Assembly: GCF_022836935.1 (NCBI RefSeq)
Contig: NZ_CP083239.1
Location: 1-64,000 of the forward strand
Direction of reading: 5' to 3'
Source of the DNA: Ancylobacter polymorphus
Lineage (GTDB): Bacteria > Pseudomonadota > Alphaproteobacteria > Rhizobiales > Xanthobacteraceae
DNA: 64,000 nucleotides
The first letter of the stretch is position 1; every line of letters begins with the position of its first letter. The notes under the pieces are model-generated. The model was not told the origin of the DNA. It made no database searches and saw nothing but the letters and a program-made list of their open reading frames with translations. A program made the translations under genes and the position numbers. Shown here one piece after another: positions 1 through 12,812 of this stretch.

Positions 1-100
1 GCACTGATGAGCCTGCCGCCTGCTGGAACGCGTCTGCGATCCGGCGGAGCGGCACGGCTCTCGTGTGTCCCAACAACCGCATAAGAAGCGCGGAGCCGAT

Positions 101-1597
101 ATGTTCAAAGATGGCATCGAATCCTCAGGCAAGACCCAGTTTCCCGGTGTGGCGGCAAGCGCCAGTGCGAGGGGCGGGTCGGACAGCGACGCGCGCGATG
201 CCTGGGATCGGGTTCGCCGTCGGCTGCGGGCCGAAGTCGGTGAGGAAGTCTATTCGAGCTGGTTCCCGCGCATCGAGCTCGATGGGATCAATGACGGCTT
301 CGTGCGCCTGTCCGTGCCCACGCGCTTCCTCAAGACCTGGATTCAGCAGCATTATATCGAGCGCCTCGTCGCGCTGTGGCAGGAAGAAGCCTCGGCGGAC
401 CGCGTCGAACTGATCGTCCGCACCGCCGTGATGCGCACGCCGGGCGCCGCTCCGATGCCGGTGCGCGCCGCCATCACGCGTGTCGCGCCACCCGTGGAAG
501 CCGAACCCACGCCGTCGACTCCGGCCTCGCTGACCAATCCGGCCGAGGTGGCCAATGGCTCGCCGCTGGACCCGCGCCTTACGTTCTCGACCTATCATCT
601 TGGCGACTCCAACCGCCTCGCCCATGCGGCGGCGCTGAAGGTGGCACATGCGCCCGCCGGCAGCGGCCCGGTGTTCAACCCGCTCTATCTCCATGCGGCC
701 GTCGGACTGGGCAAGACGCACCTGCTTCAGGCCATCGCCGCCGACGGCGCCGGCCATGGTCGCCGCGTCGTCTATCTCACCGCCGAGCGCTTCATGTATG
801 GCTTCGTCGCCGCGCTGAAGAGCCAGTCCTCGCTTGCCTTCAAGGAGCAGCTTCGCGGCATCGACACGCTCGTCATTGACGACCTGCAGTTCCTGCAAGG
901 CAAGAGCGTGCAGCAGGAATTCTGCCACACGCTCAATGCCCTGATGGATTCCGGCCGCCAGGTGGTGATCGCCGCCGACCGTCCGCCCGCGGAGCTCGAC
1001 GCGCTGGAGGAACGGGTACGCTCGCGCCTCGCCGGCGGGCTCGTGGTCGAGATCGCGCCGCTCGACGACGAACTGAAGCTCGAAATCCTGAACGCCCGCA
1101 TCGCGACGCTGGCGCAGCAGCATCCCGGCTTCAGCGTTCCGCACGACGTGCTCAACTTCATCGCCCGCCATTGCGGCCAGAACGGCCGTGACCTCGACGG
1201 CGCGCTGAATCGCTTGCTGGCGCATAACCAGCTCACCTCCCGCGCCATCACGCTCGAAATGGCCGAGACCGCCGTGCGCGACCTGGTGCGGTCGAGCGAA
1301 CCCAAGCGCGTGCGGGTGGACGATATTCTGCGCGTCGTCGCCAAGCACTACAATGTCAGCCGCGCCGACATCCTCTCCCAGCGCCGCACCGCCAATGTGG
1401 TGAAACCGCGCCAGATCGCGATGTATCTCGCCAAGATGCTGACCCTGCGCTCGCTGCCGGAGATCGGGCGGCGCTTTGGCGGGCGCGATCACACCACGGT
1501 GCTGCATGCCGTACGCAAGATCGACGGCCTCGTCGGCACCGACCGCGTGCTCGCCGATGAGGTTGAGACGCTGAAGCGGCTGGTCAACGACGAGTAG
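101..1597 (+). CDS. dnaA: Chromosomal replication initiator DnaA
   Basis: DnaA is the AAA+ initiator that binds DnaA boxes at oriC and opens the duplex. From the ATG at 101 it is 498 residues. It shows an N-terminal helicase-loading domain, a linker, an AAA+ module with Walker A GLGKTHLL near residues 202-209 and Walker B VIDDLQFL near 258-265, and the C-terminal DnaA-box-binding signature [11 protein letters not shown] near 461-471. I prefer ATG 101 because GGAG lies five bases upstream. An in-frame GTG at 65 would add 12 residues but has no visible ribosome site. It heads dnaA-dnaN-recF-gyrB, the classic replication cluster. No DnaA boxes were seen in the bases before it. Confidence 0.97.
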   Translation: MFKDGIESSGKTQFPGVAASASARGGSDSDARDAWDRVRRRLRAEVGEEVYSSWFPRIELDGINDGFVRLSVPTRFLKTWIQQHYIERLVALWQEEASADRVELIVRTAVMRTPGAAPMPVRAAITRVAPPVEAEPTPSTPASLTNPAEVANGSPLDPRLTFSTYHLGDSNRLAHAAALKVAHAPAGSGPVFNPLYLHAAVGLGKTHLLQAIAADGAGHGRRVVYLTAERFMYGFVAALKSQSSLAFKEQLRGIDTLVIDDLQFLQGKSVQQEFCHTLNALMDSGRQVVIAADRPPAELDALEERVRSRLAGGLVVEIAPLDDELKLEILNARIATLAQQHPGFSVPHDVLNFIARHCGQNGRDLDGALNRLLAHNQLTSRAITLEMAETAVRDLVRSSEPKRVRVDDILRVVAKHYNVSRADILSQRRTANVVKPRQIAMYLAKMLTLRSLPEIGRRFGGRDHTTVLHAVRKIDGLVGTDRVLADEVETLKRLVNDE

Positions 1598-1654
1598 CTG
1601 CGGGCGCCGAAGACGGCGTTTTGCCCGATATACCCGCAGATTTCCCCATCATTT

Positions 1655-1677
1655 CGGCGCATCCCTTTGGTGCGCCG
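1655..1677. terminator. Possible hairpin terminator between dnaA and dnaN
   Basis: The arms CGGCGCA and TGCGCCG are perfect seven-base complements separated by nine bases. They lie about 60 bases after the dnaA stop and 140 bases before the dnaN start. There is no good U-run after the stem, so this could instead be an RNA processing or attenuation structure. Confidence 0.3.
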
Positions 1678-1820
1678 CTTGCCTTGATACGCGAGGGGCG
1701 GCAATGTCGGCGCCCCCGGCGGCGCGGTCGCGCCGCTGCCCGGGGCGCGTGGCCGGGGTCGTTCGGCCGCCCGTGCCTCGTGCACCTTTCCTTTTTCGTA
1801 AAGCCACGGGTGTCGCGGCC

Positions 1821-2936
1821 ATGAAGGTCACTGTCGAGCGGGCCGAGTTGCTCAAGTCTCTGGCCCACGTCCATCGTGTCGTCGAGCGGCGCAACACCAT
1901 TCCGATCCTCGCCAACGTGCTGATGCGGAGCGATCCGCGCGGGCTCGCGCTGCGGGCCACCGACCTCGACATCGAGATTGTCGAGACGATCGCGGCCGAG
2001 GTTCAGGAAGAAGGCGCGACAACCGTTCCCGCGCATACGATCTACGACATTGTCCGCAAACTGCCGGAAGGCGCCCAGGTGCAGATCGAGACATCGGGCG
2101 ACCGCAGCACGCTCACCGTGCGCGCTGGCCGTTCGCGTTTCGCGCTGCAGACACTGCCGGAGAATGAGTTCCCCGATCTGGCCGCCGGCGAGATGACCCA
2201 TAGCTTCACCCTGCCGGCCGGCGAGCTGAAGCGCCTCGTGGACAAGACCCAGTTCGCGATCTCGACCGAAGAGACCCGCTACTATCTCAACGGCATTTAT
2301 CTCCACGTAGCGGACGCTGGCGGACCGGTGCTGCGCGCCGTCGCCACTGACGGCCATCGCCTGGCGCAGGCGCAGACAACCGCGCCTGCCGGCGCCAGCG
2401 GCATGCCCGGCGTCATCGTGCCGCGCAAGGCCGTCGCCGAAATCCAGCGCCTTGCCGAGAATGCGGATGCCGAGGTGACGGTCGAGCTTTCCGCCGCCAA
2501 GATCCGCGTGTCGCTTGATCGCGTGGTGCTGACCTCCAAACTCATCGACGGCACCTTCCCGGATTATGGCCGCGTCATTCCGGTCGGCAACGACAAGACA
2601 CTGGTGGTCGACAAGGCCGATTTCGCTTCCGCCGTCGATCGCGTCTCCACCGTGGCCAGCGAGCGGGGCCGGGCGGTTAAGCTCTCCATCGCCGATGGCA
2701 AACTGACCCTCTCCGTCACCAATCCGGATTCGGGCAGCGCCACGGAGGAGATCGAGGTCGAATACGCGGCCGAGGCGATCGATATCGGCTTCAACAGCCG
2801 CTACCTCCTCGACATCACCTCGCAGATCGAAGGCAGCACGGCCGAGCTGAAGCTCGCCGATCCCGGTTCGCCCACCCTGGTGCAGGACCCGGACAAGCGC
2901 GGCGCGCTCTATGTGCTGATGCCGATGCGGGTGTGA
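1821..2936 (+). CDS. dnaN: DNA polymerase III beta sliding clamp
   Basis: DnaN forms the dimeric ring clamp that tethers DNA polymerase III to DNA. Starting at ATG 1821 the protein begins MKVTVERAELLKSLAHVHRV and is 371 residues, the normal length for alphaproteobacterial clamps. The C-terminus ends in the family-typical VLMPMRV. The frame stays open 39 codons further upstream, but that extension has no clamp similarity, and the start at 1821 gives the usual N-terminus. Its stop overlaps the recF start by four bases, so the two are probably co-translated. The order after dnaA is standard. Confidence 0.96.
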   Translation: MKVTVERAELLKSLAHVHRVVERRNTIPILANVLMRSDPRGLALRATDLDIEIVETIAAEVQEEGATTVPAHTIYDIVRKLPEGAQVQIETSGDRSTLTVRAGRSRFALQTLPENEFPDLAAGEMTHSFTLPAGELKRLVDKTQFAISTEETRYYLNGIYLHVADAGGPVLRAVATDGHRLAQAQTTAPAGASGMPGVIVPRKAVAEIQRLAENADAEVTVELSAAKIRVSLDRVVLTSKLIDGTFPDYGRVIPVGNDKTLVVDKADFASAVDRVSTVASERGRAVKLSIADGKLTLSVTNPDSGSATEEIEVEYAAEAIDIGFNSRYLLDITSQIEGSTAELKLADPGSPTLVQDPDKRGALYVLMPMRV

Positions 2937-4096
2937 GCGCGGCCACGACGGTTACGGCCCGCCTCGCGCGCTTGCGGCTGACCGATTTCCGCAGCTACCC
3001 GTCTGCGGATATTCGCGTCGGCAAAGGGCCCATCGTGTTGCTGGGCCAGAACGGGGCCGGGAAGACCAATCTTCTGGAAGCCATCTCGCTGCTTGCGCCG
3101 GGTCGTGGCCTGCGGCGTGCCACGCTCGACCAGTTTGCGGCGCGTCGGCCCGGCGCCCAGGGGTGGGCGTTGTCCGCCGTGGTCGAAGGGGCGTATGGCG
3201 AGGTCGTGCTCGGCACCGGCGTCGAAGCCGATAGCGAGACGCGAACCCGCCGCTGCCGCATCGACGGCGAGAGCGTGGGGTCGGCTGCGGCCTTTGCCGC
3301 CCATGTCCGCATTGTCTGGCTGACGCCCGACATGGACGGGCTGTTTCTCGGCCCGCCTTCGGAACGTCGGCGTTTCCTCGACCGTCTGGTGCTGGCGGTC
3401 GATGCCGAGCACGGGGCGCGGGTCAACGCGCTGGAGCGGGCGCTACGGTCGCGTAACCGCCTGCTTGAGGAGCCCACGACCGATCCCCGCTATCTCGACG
3501 CCGTGGAACAGGAACTGGCGGCGCTCGCGATCGCGGTGGCTGCAGCGCGGATGGAGACCGTGCAACGGCTTGCCGCTGGCATCGCGCAGGGGCGCGAGGC
3601 GCATGACGACGGCGCGTCCCTTTTCCCCTGGGCAACGGTTGCGCTTGACGGGGAGGTGGAGCGCGCGCTGGCAACCGAGCCGGCAACGGTCGTCGAGGAT
3701 CAGTACCGGATGGCCTTGCGGGCCGCCCGCCCGCGTGACCGCGCGGCAGGGCGGACCCTGGAGGGGCCGCATCTGACCGACCTGCTCGTCGGCCACGGTC
3801 CGAAAGCCATTCCCGCCGGACAGGGTTCCACCGGCGAGCAGAAGGCGCTGCTGATCGGGCTCGCCCTCGCACATGCCCGCCTGGTGACGGAGATGACGGG
3901 CGGAACGCCCGTCATGCTCCTCGACGATGTGGTCGCCTATCTCGACCCCGAACGGCGCATCGCCCTTTTTGCCGCGCTCGACGCGCTCGGCGCGCAGGTG
4001 TGGATGACCGGCGCCGACCCCTCGGCCTTCGCGGCGCTTGCCGGAAGGGCGGAAACCTTCGCGGTGACGCCCGGCCATGTCGAGAGGCACGCCTGA
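2933..4096 (+). CDS. recF: DNA replication and repair protein RecF
   Basis: RecF is an SMC-like ATPase that helps load RecA at gapped DNA with RecO and RecR. The 387-residue product has Walker A LGQNGAGKTNLLEAI near residues 38-52, an ABC-type signature STGEQKALLIGLALAHARL near 302-320 and Walker B VMLLDDVVAYLD shortly after. The GTG start sits inside the dnaN terminal codons (GTGTGA), giving translational coupling. Position between dnaN and gyrB is conserved in many bacteria. The length is usual for the family. Confidence 0.95.
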   Translation: MSAATTVTARLARLRLTDFRSYPSADIRVGKGPIVLLGQNGAGKTNLLEAISLLAPGRGLRRATLDQFAARRPGAQGWALSAVVEGAYGEVVLGTGVEADSETRTRRCRIDGESVGSAAAFAAHVRIVWLTPDMDGLFLGPPSERRRFLDRLVLAVDAEHGARVNALERALRSRNRLLEEPTTDPRYLDAVEQELAALAIAVAAARMETVQRLAAGIAQGREAHDDGASLFPWATVALDGEVERALATEPATVVEDQYRMALRAARPRDRAAGRTLEGPHLTDLLVGHGPKAIPAGQGSTGEQKALLIGLALAHARLVTEMTGGTPVMLLDDVVAYLDPERRIALFAALDALGAQVWMTGADPSAFAALAGRAETFAVTPGHVERHA

Positions 4097-4126
4097 ACCC
4101 TTGAAATAAAAGGGAAAATGCCCTAG

Positions 4127-6730
<2,604 letters not shown>

Positions 6731-6842
6731 GGCCCCTTCCGCAAAGCGCTGTGCTGGCGCAGATGTGAGGGGCGGACGGCTCGTCGCGAAGCCCGCCCGC
6801 CCCATAGTCTTGTGCGACTTCCCTTACGACAGGAGCCGCACC

Positions 6843-7238
6843 ATGCTCACATCCCTTCGCCCGTCACGCACGATGCTCGGCGCCGGCCTTGCCGGCCTCC
6901 TTGCCCTCTCGGCCCCCGCTCTCGCCCATCACGGCTGGAGCTGGGCGGAGAGCGAGCAGATGACGCTGGAAGGCACCATCAAGACCATCTCGATGGCGCC
7001 GCCGCACCCCTCGCTTGAGGTGACGGCCAGCGACGGCACGCTCTGGCAGGTCGATCTCGGCAATCCCCGCCAGACTTCCGCTTCCGGCTTCACCGGGGAT
7101 ACGGCCAAGCCCGGCGACGCCATCACCGTGCTTGGCAACCGAAATCGCGACAGCGCCAAGGCCCATATGAAAGCGGTGCGCATCACCCTCGCAGGCACGA
7201 ATTACGACATGTACCCCGAGCGGATCGGCCGCAACTGA
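6843..7238 (+). CDS. DUF6152-like exported protein
   Basis: This 131-residue protein has an N-terminal signal peptide (hydrophobic residues about 10-27, cleavage likely after APALA). The mature domain begins HHGWSWAE and contains DGTLWQVDLGNP, a GDAITVLGNR segment and a C-terminal YDMYPER. I recognise this as the DUF6152 pattern; the function is unknown, and the histidine pair suggests metal binding only by inference. AGGAG lies eight to twelve bases before ATG 6843. The next gene follows after eight bases and encodes a membrane protein, so the two are probably co-transcribed and act together in the envelope. Confidence 0.75.
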   Translation: MLTSLRPSRTMLGAGLAGLLALSAPALAHHGWSWAESEQMTLEGTIKTISMAPPHPSLEVTASDGTLWQVDLGNPRQTSASGFTGDTAKPGDAITVLGNRNRDSAKAHMKAVRITLAGTNYDMYPERIGRN

Positions 7239-7246
7239 GGTTGCCG

Positions 7247-7729
7247 GTGGAAGAGCTGTGGGGCACTCTCGCCGCGCTGGCAGATTGGCCCGGCGCCCGC
7301 GCCCTGCGGGCGTCGTGGATCGCCTACCTCCTCGTCAATGCGGCCCACATTCTCGGCGTCGCGCTGCTGCTCGGCGCCATTCTCGTGCTCGACCTGCGGC
7401 TGCTTGGTGCGTTCGGCGCCGTGCCGCTTGCCGTGATGGGGCCGCTTCAGCTGCGGGTGGCGGCTTTTGGCCTTGGCCTCGCTGTGCTCACGGGGGCGTG
7501 GCTGTTCTCGATACGCCCCATCGACTATGCCGCCAACCCCGCCTTCCAGATCAAGCTGGCCCTCCTGGCTGCGGCGCTTGCGAATAGCGGGCTTCAGCAC
7601 ACGAATGCAGACTTCCGGCGGGCGATGACGGGCGCGCCTGTCACGCCGGCTGTGCGCGCCTGCGCCGCCGCCTCGATTGTGCTCTGGATCGCCCTTCTCG
7701 TGGCGGGCCGGTGGATCGGCTTCGCCTGA
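7247..7729 (+). CDS. Small polytopic membrane protein (DUF6644/DUF2214-like)
   Basis: About 160 residues with four hydrophobic segments, roughly residues 25-50, 60-85, 100-115 and 138-158. A histidine lies in the first (VNAAHILGVALLL) and another in the third loop region (LQHTNADF). This spacing resembles small membrane proteins of the DUF2214/DUF6644 type, some of which look like cytochrome b-like haem carriers; that role is inference. GTG 7247 is preceded by AGG at six bases; TTG 7241 is an alternative. The gene follows the DUF6152-like gene by eight bases and probably shares its operon. Confidence 0.65.
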   Translation: MEELWGTLAALADWPGARALRASWIAYLLVNAAHILGVALLLGAILVLDLRLLGAFGAVPLAVMGPLQLRVAAFGLGLAVLTGAWLFSIRPIDYAANPAFQIKLALLAAALANSGLQHTNADFRRAMTGAPVTPAVRACAAASIVLWIALLVAGRWIGFA

Positions 7730-7810
7730 GGCGGGCTTGGCCGCAAGTTCACTCGCCTTCGCCGTCCGCTGGCACTAGAGTGCCCCGTCCTTCGCGTCGA
7801 GTTCTTGCCC

Positions 7811-9502
7811 ATGATGTCCCTGCCCTCCCCTGCCCCGCGCACTGGCGCCCGCCTCCTCGTCGACGCCCTCCTCGCCAACGGCGTGACCCGCACCTTCGGC
7901 GTGCCCGGCGAAAGCTATCTCGACGTGCTGGATGCGCTGTCCGACAGCGCCATCGACTTCGTGATCTGCCGGCAGGAAAGCGGCGCGGCGATGATGGCGG
8001 AAGCCTGCGGCAAGCTGACCGGGCGGCCGGGAATCTGCTTCGTCACGCGCGGGCCCGGCGCTACCAATGCGAGCGCCGGCATCCATATCGCCCAGCAGGA
8101 TTCGACGCCGATGATCCTGTTCGTCGGCCAGATCTCGCGGGCGATGCGCGGTCGTGAAGCGTTTCAGGAGGTCGATTACCGCGCCGTCTTCGGCCCGCTC
8201 GCCAAATGGGCGGTGGAAATCGACGACGCGGCGCGCATTCCGGAAATCGTCTCCCGGGCCTTCCGCGTCGCCATGCAGGGCCGGCCGGGGCCGGTGGTCG
8301 TCGCCCTGCCGGAAGACGTGCTGAGCGCGCTCGCCGAGGTGCCGGACGCGCCTGCCGTGGAGCCGGCCGAAACCTGGCCGGGCCTTGCCGACATGATGCG
8401 GCTGCAGCGCCTGCTCTGGGCGGCCAAGCGGCCGCTGATGATCCTTGGCGGGGCGCGCTGGAACGAACGCGCGGTCGCCTCCGTCACCCGCTTCGCCGAG
8501 CGCTTCGACCTCCCCGTGGCGGTCAGCTTCCGGCGGCAGATGCTGTTTCCGGCGGATCACGCCTGTTTCGCCGGCGACATCGGTTTCTCCGTCAATCCGA
8601 AGCTCACGGCCCGTCTGAAGGACGCCGATCTCGTCATTCTCGCCGGCGGGCGGTTCGGCGAGGTGCCCTCGCAGGGCTACAGCCTGCTCGGCATTCCCGA
8701 TCCCGGCGTACCGCTGGTGCATGTTCATGCCGATGCCGAAGAGCTGGGCCGGGTCTATCAGCCCGCTCTCGCCATCAACGCCTCCTCAGGCGCCTTCGCC
8801 TCCGCGCTGGAAGGGGTGCAGCCGCCGAACGCCATCACCTGGGGTGACTGGCGGGCGCAGGCGCGGGCCGATTATCTCGAATGGACCGAGGCGCCCCCCG
8901 CCAATCCCGGCGCGGTGCAGATGGCGAGCCTCGTGCACTATCTGCGCGCCCTGCCCAAGGACACCATTGTCTGCAATGGCGCGGGCAATTTCGCCATCTG
9001 GGTGCACCGCTTCCATCGCTTCCGCGCCTATGGCACGCAGCTCGCGCCAACGTCGGGCTCCATGGGCTATGGCCTGCCGGCTGCGGTCGCGGCGAAGATC
9101 TCCCAGCCGGAGACGCCCGTCGTGGCCGTGTGCGGCGACGGGGATTTCCTGATGACTGGGCAGGAATTCGCCACCGCGGTGCAGTATGGCGCGCCCATCG
9201 TCGCCATCGTGGTGGACAATGGCATGTATGGCACCATCCGCATGCATCAGGAGCGCGAATATCCGACGCGTGTTTTCGGCACGACGTTGAAGAATCCGGA
9301 TTTCGCCGCCTATGCCCGCGCCTTTGGCGGCTTCGGCGTGACGGTCGAGTCGAACGAGGCGTTCGTGCCCGCGCTCGACGCGGCCTTTGCGTCGGGCCTG
9401 CCGGCGATCGTGCACGTGAAGCTCGACCCGGAAGCGATCACACCGACCACCTCGCTCAGCGCGCTACGGGATAAGGCGCTGGCGACCTCCCCGCGCGCCT
9501 GA
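7811..9502 (+). CDS. Thiamine diphosphate-dependent enzyme, acetolactate synthase-like
   Basis: About 563 residues in the acetolactate synthase/pyruvate decarboxylase superfamily. The N-terminal Pyr domain holds the catalytic glutamate in CRQESGAAMMAEA, the middle is the Rossmann-like domain, and the C-terminal PP domain holds GDGDFLMTGQEF followed by VDNGMYGTI, the ThDP/Mg motif. The true acetolactate synthase small subunit gene is not next to it, so this is more likely a catabolic decarboxylase or lyase of the family than IlvB. Start choice between ATG 7811 and ATG 7814 is not decided by a ribosome site. It ends three bases from the converging cupin gene. Confidence 0.85.
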   Translation: MMSLPSPAPRTGARLLVDALLANGVTRTFGVPGESYLDVLDALSDSAIDFVICRQESGAAMMAEACGKLTGRPGICFVTRGPGATNASAGIHIAQQDSTPMILFVGQISRAMRGREAFQEVDYRAVFGPLAKWAVEIDDAARIPEIVSRAFRVAMQGRPGPVVVALPEDVLSALAEVPDAPAVEPAETWPGLADMMRLQRLLWAAKRPLMILGGARWNERAVASVTRFAERFDLPVAVSFRRQMLFPADHACFAGDIGFSVNPKLTARLKDADLVILAGGRFGEVPSQGYSLLGIPDPGVPLVHVHADAEELGRVYQPALAINASSGAFASALEGVQPPNAITWGDWRAQARADYLEWTEAPPANPGAVQMASLVHYLRALPKDTIVCNGAGNFAIWVHRFHRFRAYGTQLAPTSGSMGYGLPAAVAAKISQPETPVVAVCGDGDFLMTGQEFATAVQYGAPIVAIVVDNGMYGTIRMHQEREYPTRVFGTTLKNPDFAAYARAFGGFGVTVESNEAFVPALDAAFASGLPAIVHVKLDPEAITPTTSLSALRDKALATSPRA

Positions 9503-9505
9503 GGG

Positions 9506-10018
9506 TCAGCCCGGAGCCTTGTGGACTGGATCGACCCAATAGACTTCCTCGGGCATCTCCACGGGCTCGACATGGGGGATGTTCACCACAACGGCCTCAT
9601 TGTCCGAACGCACCAGCACGCAGTCGAGCGGCTGGTCGGGGTCGGCGTTTATTTCCTGATGCGGCACATAGGGCGGCACGAAGATGAAGTCGCCCGCCTC
9701 GGCCTCCGCCACATATTCCAACCGCTCGCCCCAGCGCATGCGGGCGCGGCCGCGCACGACGAAGATGACACTCTCCAACGCCCCGTGATGGTGCACGCCG
9801 GTCTTCGCGTTGGGTTCTATGGTGACCGTACCCGCCCAAATTTTCTGGGCTCCGACCCGAGCGTGATTGATCGCCGCCTGACGGAACATGCCAGGGGTCT
9901 GCGCGGTATTGGCGTCGAGCGCGTCGCCCTTGATGACGCGCACGCCATCATGCTTCCAGCGCGCAGCACCGGAATCGTCGGGCGAGTGATCGCGAGCGTG
10001 ATGGTCGGAATGGTCCAT
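9506..10018 (-). CDS. Cupin-domain protein
   Basis: A 170-residue single-domain cupin. The metal site is visible as GVHHHGALESVIFV in cupin motif 1 and FIFVPPYVPHQEIN in motif 2, giving the usual three His and one Glu ligands. The first 25 residues are unusually rich in His and Asp (MDHSDHHARDHSPDDS), which could bind metal. GAGGAGG lies just upstream of ATG 10018 on the minus strand and fixes the start; a longer frame upstream lacks a ribosome site. It lies downstream of lysK on the same strand, 55 bases away. The substrate is unknown. Confidence 0.8.
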   Translation of the reverse strand: MDHSDHHARDHSPDDSGAARWKHDGVRVIKGDALDANTAQTPGMFRQAAINHARVGAQKIWAGTVTIEPNAKTGVHHHGALESVIFVVRGRARMRWGERLEYVAEAEAGDFIFVPPYVPHQEINADPDQPLDCVLVRSDNEAVVVNIPHVEPVEMPEEVYWVDPVHKAPG

Positions 10019-10073
10019 GGCGTCCTCCTCAAGCACAGAAGAGTAGGACGCCATGGGACCTGCGGAAAGCGCG

Positions 10074-11732
10074 TCAGTGCGCGCCGTTGGCGAGTTCACC
10101 GGAAAGCGCCCGCGCGATCAGGGCGCGGGTTTCGGGAATGCCATAGGCGGCGACGAAGCCACCGAAACGCGGGCCTTCCTTCTCGCCGAGCAGAAGCTCG
10201 TAGAGCGCGCTGAACCACGCAAAGGTCACGCCCGGGCCGCCGGAAGGGCTTTTGCGCTTGTGGTCCTGATAGCGCGGTTCGGCCCGGCCGACATCGAGCA
10301 CGGCGTTCTGGATCGCGTCGCGATCGTCGCCATCCACTTCCGCCAGCGCCGCGTCGAGCCGTGCCAGAGCCTGCGCCTCGACCTCGTCGGGCAGGCGATA
10401 GCTCCGGTGCGGCTTCACCCGGTCGATGAAGTAGCGCACCGCATAGCCGGCCAGCTGGTCGACGGTCGGGTGGGTTTCCGGCGAGGTGCCGGGCGCATAA
10501 CGCTCGATGAAGCGCCAGAGCACGCCCTTGTCCTCGGCATTGGAAGCCGAAGCGAGCTTGAGCATCAGACCGAAGCTCAGCGGTAGCTCCTCCACCGGCG
10601 GGTTGCCGGAATGGATGTGCCAGACAGGATTGCCGAGCCGGTTCTTCCAGTCCTGGGTCGGATAGCGGGCGAGGAAGCTGAAATACTCGTCCACCGCCTT
10701 GGGGATCACGTCGAAATGCAGCTTCTTGGCCGAACGCGGCGACTGGAACATATACAGCGCCAGGCTCTCCGGGCTGGCATAGGTCAGCCATTCGTCGATG
10801 GTCAGGCCGTTGCCCTTCGACTTCGAGATCTTCTGGCCGTTCTCGTCGAGGAACAGCTCATAGACGAAATGCTCCGGCGCGATGCCACCGAGGATTTCGC
10901 TGATCCGGTCATAGATCGGGGCGTTGGTCTGGTGGTCCTTGCCGAACATCTCGAAATCGACATCGAGCGCCGCCCAGCGGGCACCGAAATCCGGCTTCCA
11001 CTGCAGCTTCACATGGCCGCCGGTCACGGGAAGGGTCTTGTCCACCCCGTCCTCGTCCGTGAAGGTGATGGTGCCGGCCTTCGCGTCGACGGCCTTGAGC
11101 GGGACATAGAGCACGCGGCCGGAAACCGGCGAGATCGGCAGGAAGGGAGAATAGGTCGCCTGCCGCTCCTCGCCCAGCGTCGGCAGCATCACGTCCATGA
11201 TGGCCTCGTACTTCTCCGCTGCCTTCAGTAGCACGGCATCGAGCTTGCCGGAGAAATAGTAGTCCGTGGCGCTGGCGAACTCGTAGTCGAAGCCGAACGT
11301 GTCGAGGAACCGACGGAGCATCGCGTTATTGTGGTGGCCGAAGCTCTCATAGCCGCCGCCGAACGGGTTCGGCACCTTGGTCAGCGGCATTTGCAGATAA
11401 GGCTTCAGCGCCGCCGGGTCCGGAACGTTTTCCGGAATCTTGCGCATGCCATCCATGTCGTCGGAGAAGCACAGCAGACGCGTCGGAATCTTGCCCTCGG
11501 TCAGCACGTGGAAGGCGTGACGCACCATGGTGGTGCGCGCCACTTCGCCAAAAGTGCCGATATGCGGCAGGCCGGACGGGCCGTAGCCGGTCTCGAACAG
11601 AACCTCGTCTTTGGGTTTCCGCTTCAGACGCTCGACGATCTTGCGGGCTTCCTCGAACGGCCAGGCGCCGGCGGTTTCCGCCAGCGTGCGCAGTTCGACT
11701 GCAAAATCTTCGACCGGAGCGGTCGCCGTCAT
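10074..11732 (-). CDS. lysK: Lysyl-tRNA synthetase, class I
   Basis: This enzyme charges tRNA-Lys using the class I Rossmann fold instead of the usual class II fold. It is known in archaea, spirochaetes and most alphaproteobacteria. The 552-residue product carries the HIGH-type motif in [14 protein letters not shown] (about residues 52-65) and the KMSKS-type motif KISKSKGNG near residue 302. The C-terminal half is the alpha-helical anticodon-binding region. GGAGGG sits upstream of ATG 11732 and decides the start. No class II lysS is seen in this window. Confidence 0.95.
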   Translation of the reverse strand: MTATAPVEDFAVELRTLAETAGAWPFEEARKIVERLKRKPKDEVLFETGYGPSGLPHIGTFGEVARTTMVRHAFHVLTEGKIPTRLLCFSDDMDGMRKIPENVPDPAALKPYLQMPLTKVPNPFGGGYESFGHHNNAMLRRFLDTFGFDYEFASATDYYFSGKLDAVLLKAAEKYEAIMDVMLPTLGEERQATYSPFLPISPVSGRVLYVPLKAVDAKAGTITFTDEDGVDKTLPVTGGHVKLQWKPDFGARWAALDVDFEMFGKDHQTNAPIYDRISEILGGIAPEHFVYELFLDENGQKISKSKGNGLTIDEWLTYASPESLALYMFQSPRSAKKLHFDVIPKAVDEYFSFLARYPTQDWKNRLGNPVWHIHSGNPPVEELPLSFGLMLKLASASNAEDKGVLWRFIERYAPGTSPETHPTVDQLAGYAVRYFIDRVKPHRSYRLPDEVEAQALARLDAALAEVDGDDRDAIQNAVLDVGRAEPRYQDHKRKSPSGGPGVTFAWFSALYELLLGEKEGPRFGGFVAAYGIPETRALIARALSGELANGAH

Positions 11733-11820
11733 GATAGGCCCTCCTGGGCTTGGCTTCACTGAAACGTCAAAGGCGGCCGCGCCGCCTCGGCCCATGCTCT
11801 AGGTAGTGCGGCGGTCCGCG

Positions 11821-12729
11821 TCAATAAACGCTGATCGGGAACCAGCGCAGGTAGAGGTCGGTGTACACCCCCTCCTCCCACAGTTGGGCCAGCGCGTAGT
11901 TCAGCGACTGGCGCAGAGCGTCGTTGCCACGCTTGACCGCAATTCCCATCCCCTCGCCGAAATAAAGGCTCTCGGTGAAGGGGCCGCCGACGAAGACACA
12001 GCAGCCAGCGGAGGCCGTGCCGTTGAGCCACAGGGCGAGTTGCACGCCATCGCCAAAAAGCAGGTCGATGTCGCCCTTCTGCAAGGCAGCTCGCGCCGCG
12101 TCCGCATCGGGAAAGCGGCGGATGGCGATCTCGTTGAAGAAGTCGCGCAGATACGCCTCATGCGCGGTGTCGACGACCACGCCGACCGATTTCGAGGCGA
12201 GCGCGTCCGGCGTGACCTGCTGTGCGGGATCGCCGCGACGGGCGACGAAGCGGGCGGGCGAGCGGAAGTAGCGATCGGAGAAGTCCGTGCGCTCGCGGCT
12301 GGCGGCGGAAATGGCGATACCCGCGATGGCGGCATCCGCCTTGCCGCTGTCCAGCGCCTCGACGAGTTGCTCGAACGGCATAATCTCCAGCGTGCAGCGA
12401 ATGGCGAGTTCGGTGCAGATGGCGCGGGCGATGTCGACATTGAAGCCGGTCGGGCGCCCGTCCTCGCCGCGGAAGCTGAAGGGCGGATAGTCCTCGGTGG
12501 TGACAAAACGTATCTGGACCGGCAGGCGGGTGACATCCGGCCGCTCCGGCCGTCGCTTGGGGTCCCAGAAGCCTGGAACCATCACCGCCTCGGAAGCCCC
12601 AGCGGCGGCGGATGTGGCCGGCCCCTGTTGCGCCCACGCCACACCACCCTGCAATCCCAGCGCAAGGACAGCCACCCCGGTAAGCACCGTCATCAAACAG
12701 GACTTAACTGCCGGATAAAAATACCGCAC
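11821..12729 (-). CDS. Periplasmic solute-binding protein, amino-acid type
   Basis: A 302-residue exported protein of the bacterial extracellular solute-binding family 3 type. After a signal peptide (hydrophobic stretch MTVLTGVAVLALGLQGGV) it shows the hallmark sequence FVTTEDYPPFSFRGEDGR, then GFNVDIARAIC, and later SKSVGVVVDTAHEAYLRDF and the C-terminal LWEEGVYTDLYLRWFP. It probably binds an amino acid or related small acid for ABC import or sensing. No permease or ATPase gene is adjacent, so it is an orphan. GTG 12729 follows GAGGAAA; ATG 12693 is possible but would shorten the signal peptide. Divergent from the glycosyltransferase gene at 12813. Confidence 0.82.
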   Translation of the reverse strand: MRYFYPAVKSCLMTVLTGVAVLALGLQGGVAWAQQGPATSAAAGASEAVMVPGFWDPKRRPERPDVTRLPVQIRFVTTEDYPPFSFRGEDGRPTGFNVDIARAICTELAIRCTLEIMPFEQLVEALDSGKADAAIAGIAISAASRERTDFSDRYFRSPARFVARRGDPAQQVTPDALASKSVGVVVDTAHEAYLRDFFNEIAIRRFPDADAARAALQKGDIDLLFGDGVQLALWLNGTASAGCCVFVGGPFTESLYFGEGMGIAVKRGNDALRQSLNYALAQLWEEGVYTDLYLRWFPISVY

Positions 12730-12812
12730 ACTTTCCTCGCGCTGGATCAGGCGGCTGCCGCGCCTCCGCGATGTTCTACCGCCTTGGTGTGCACTAGGCG
12801 AGGGGCCGCGCG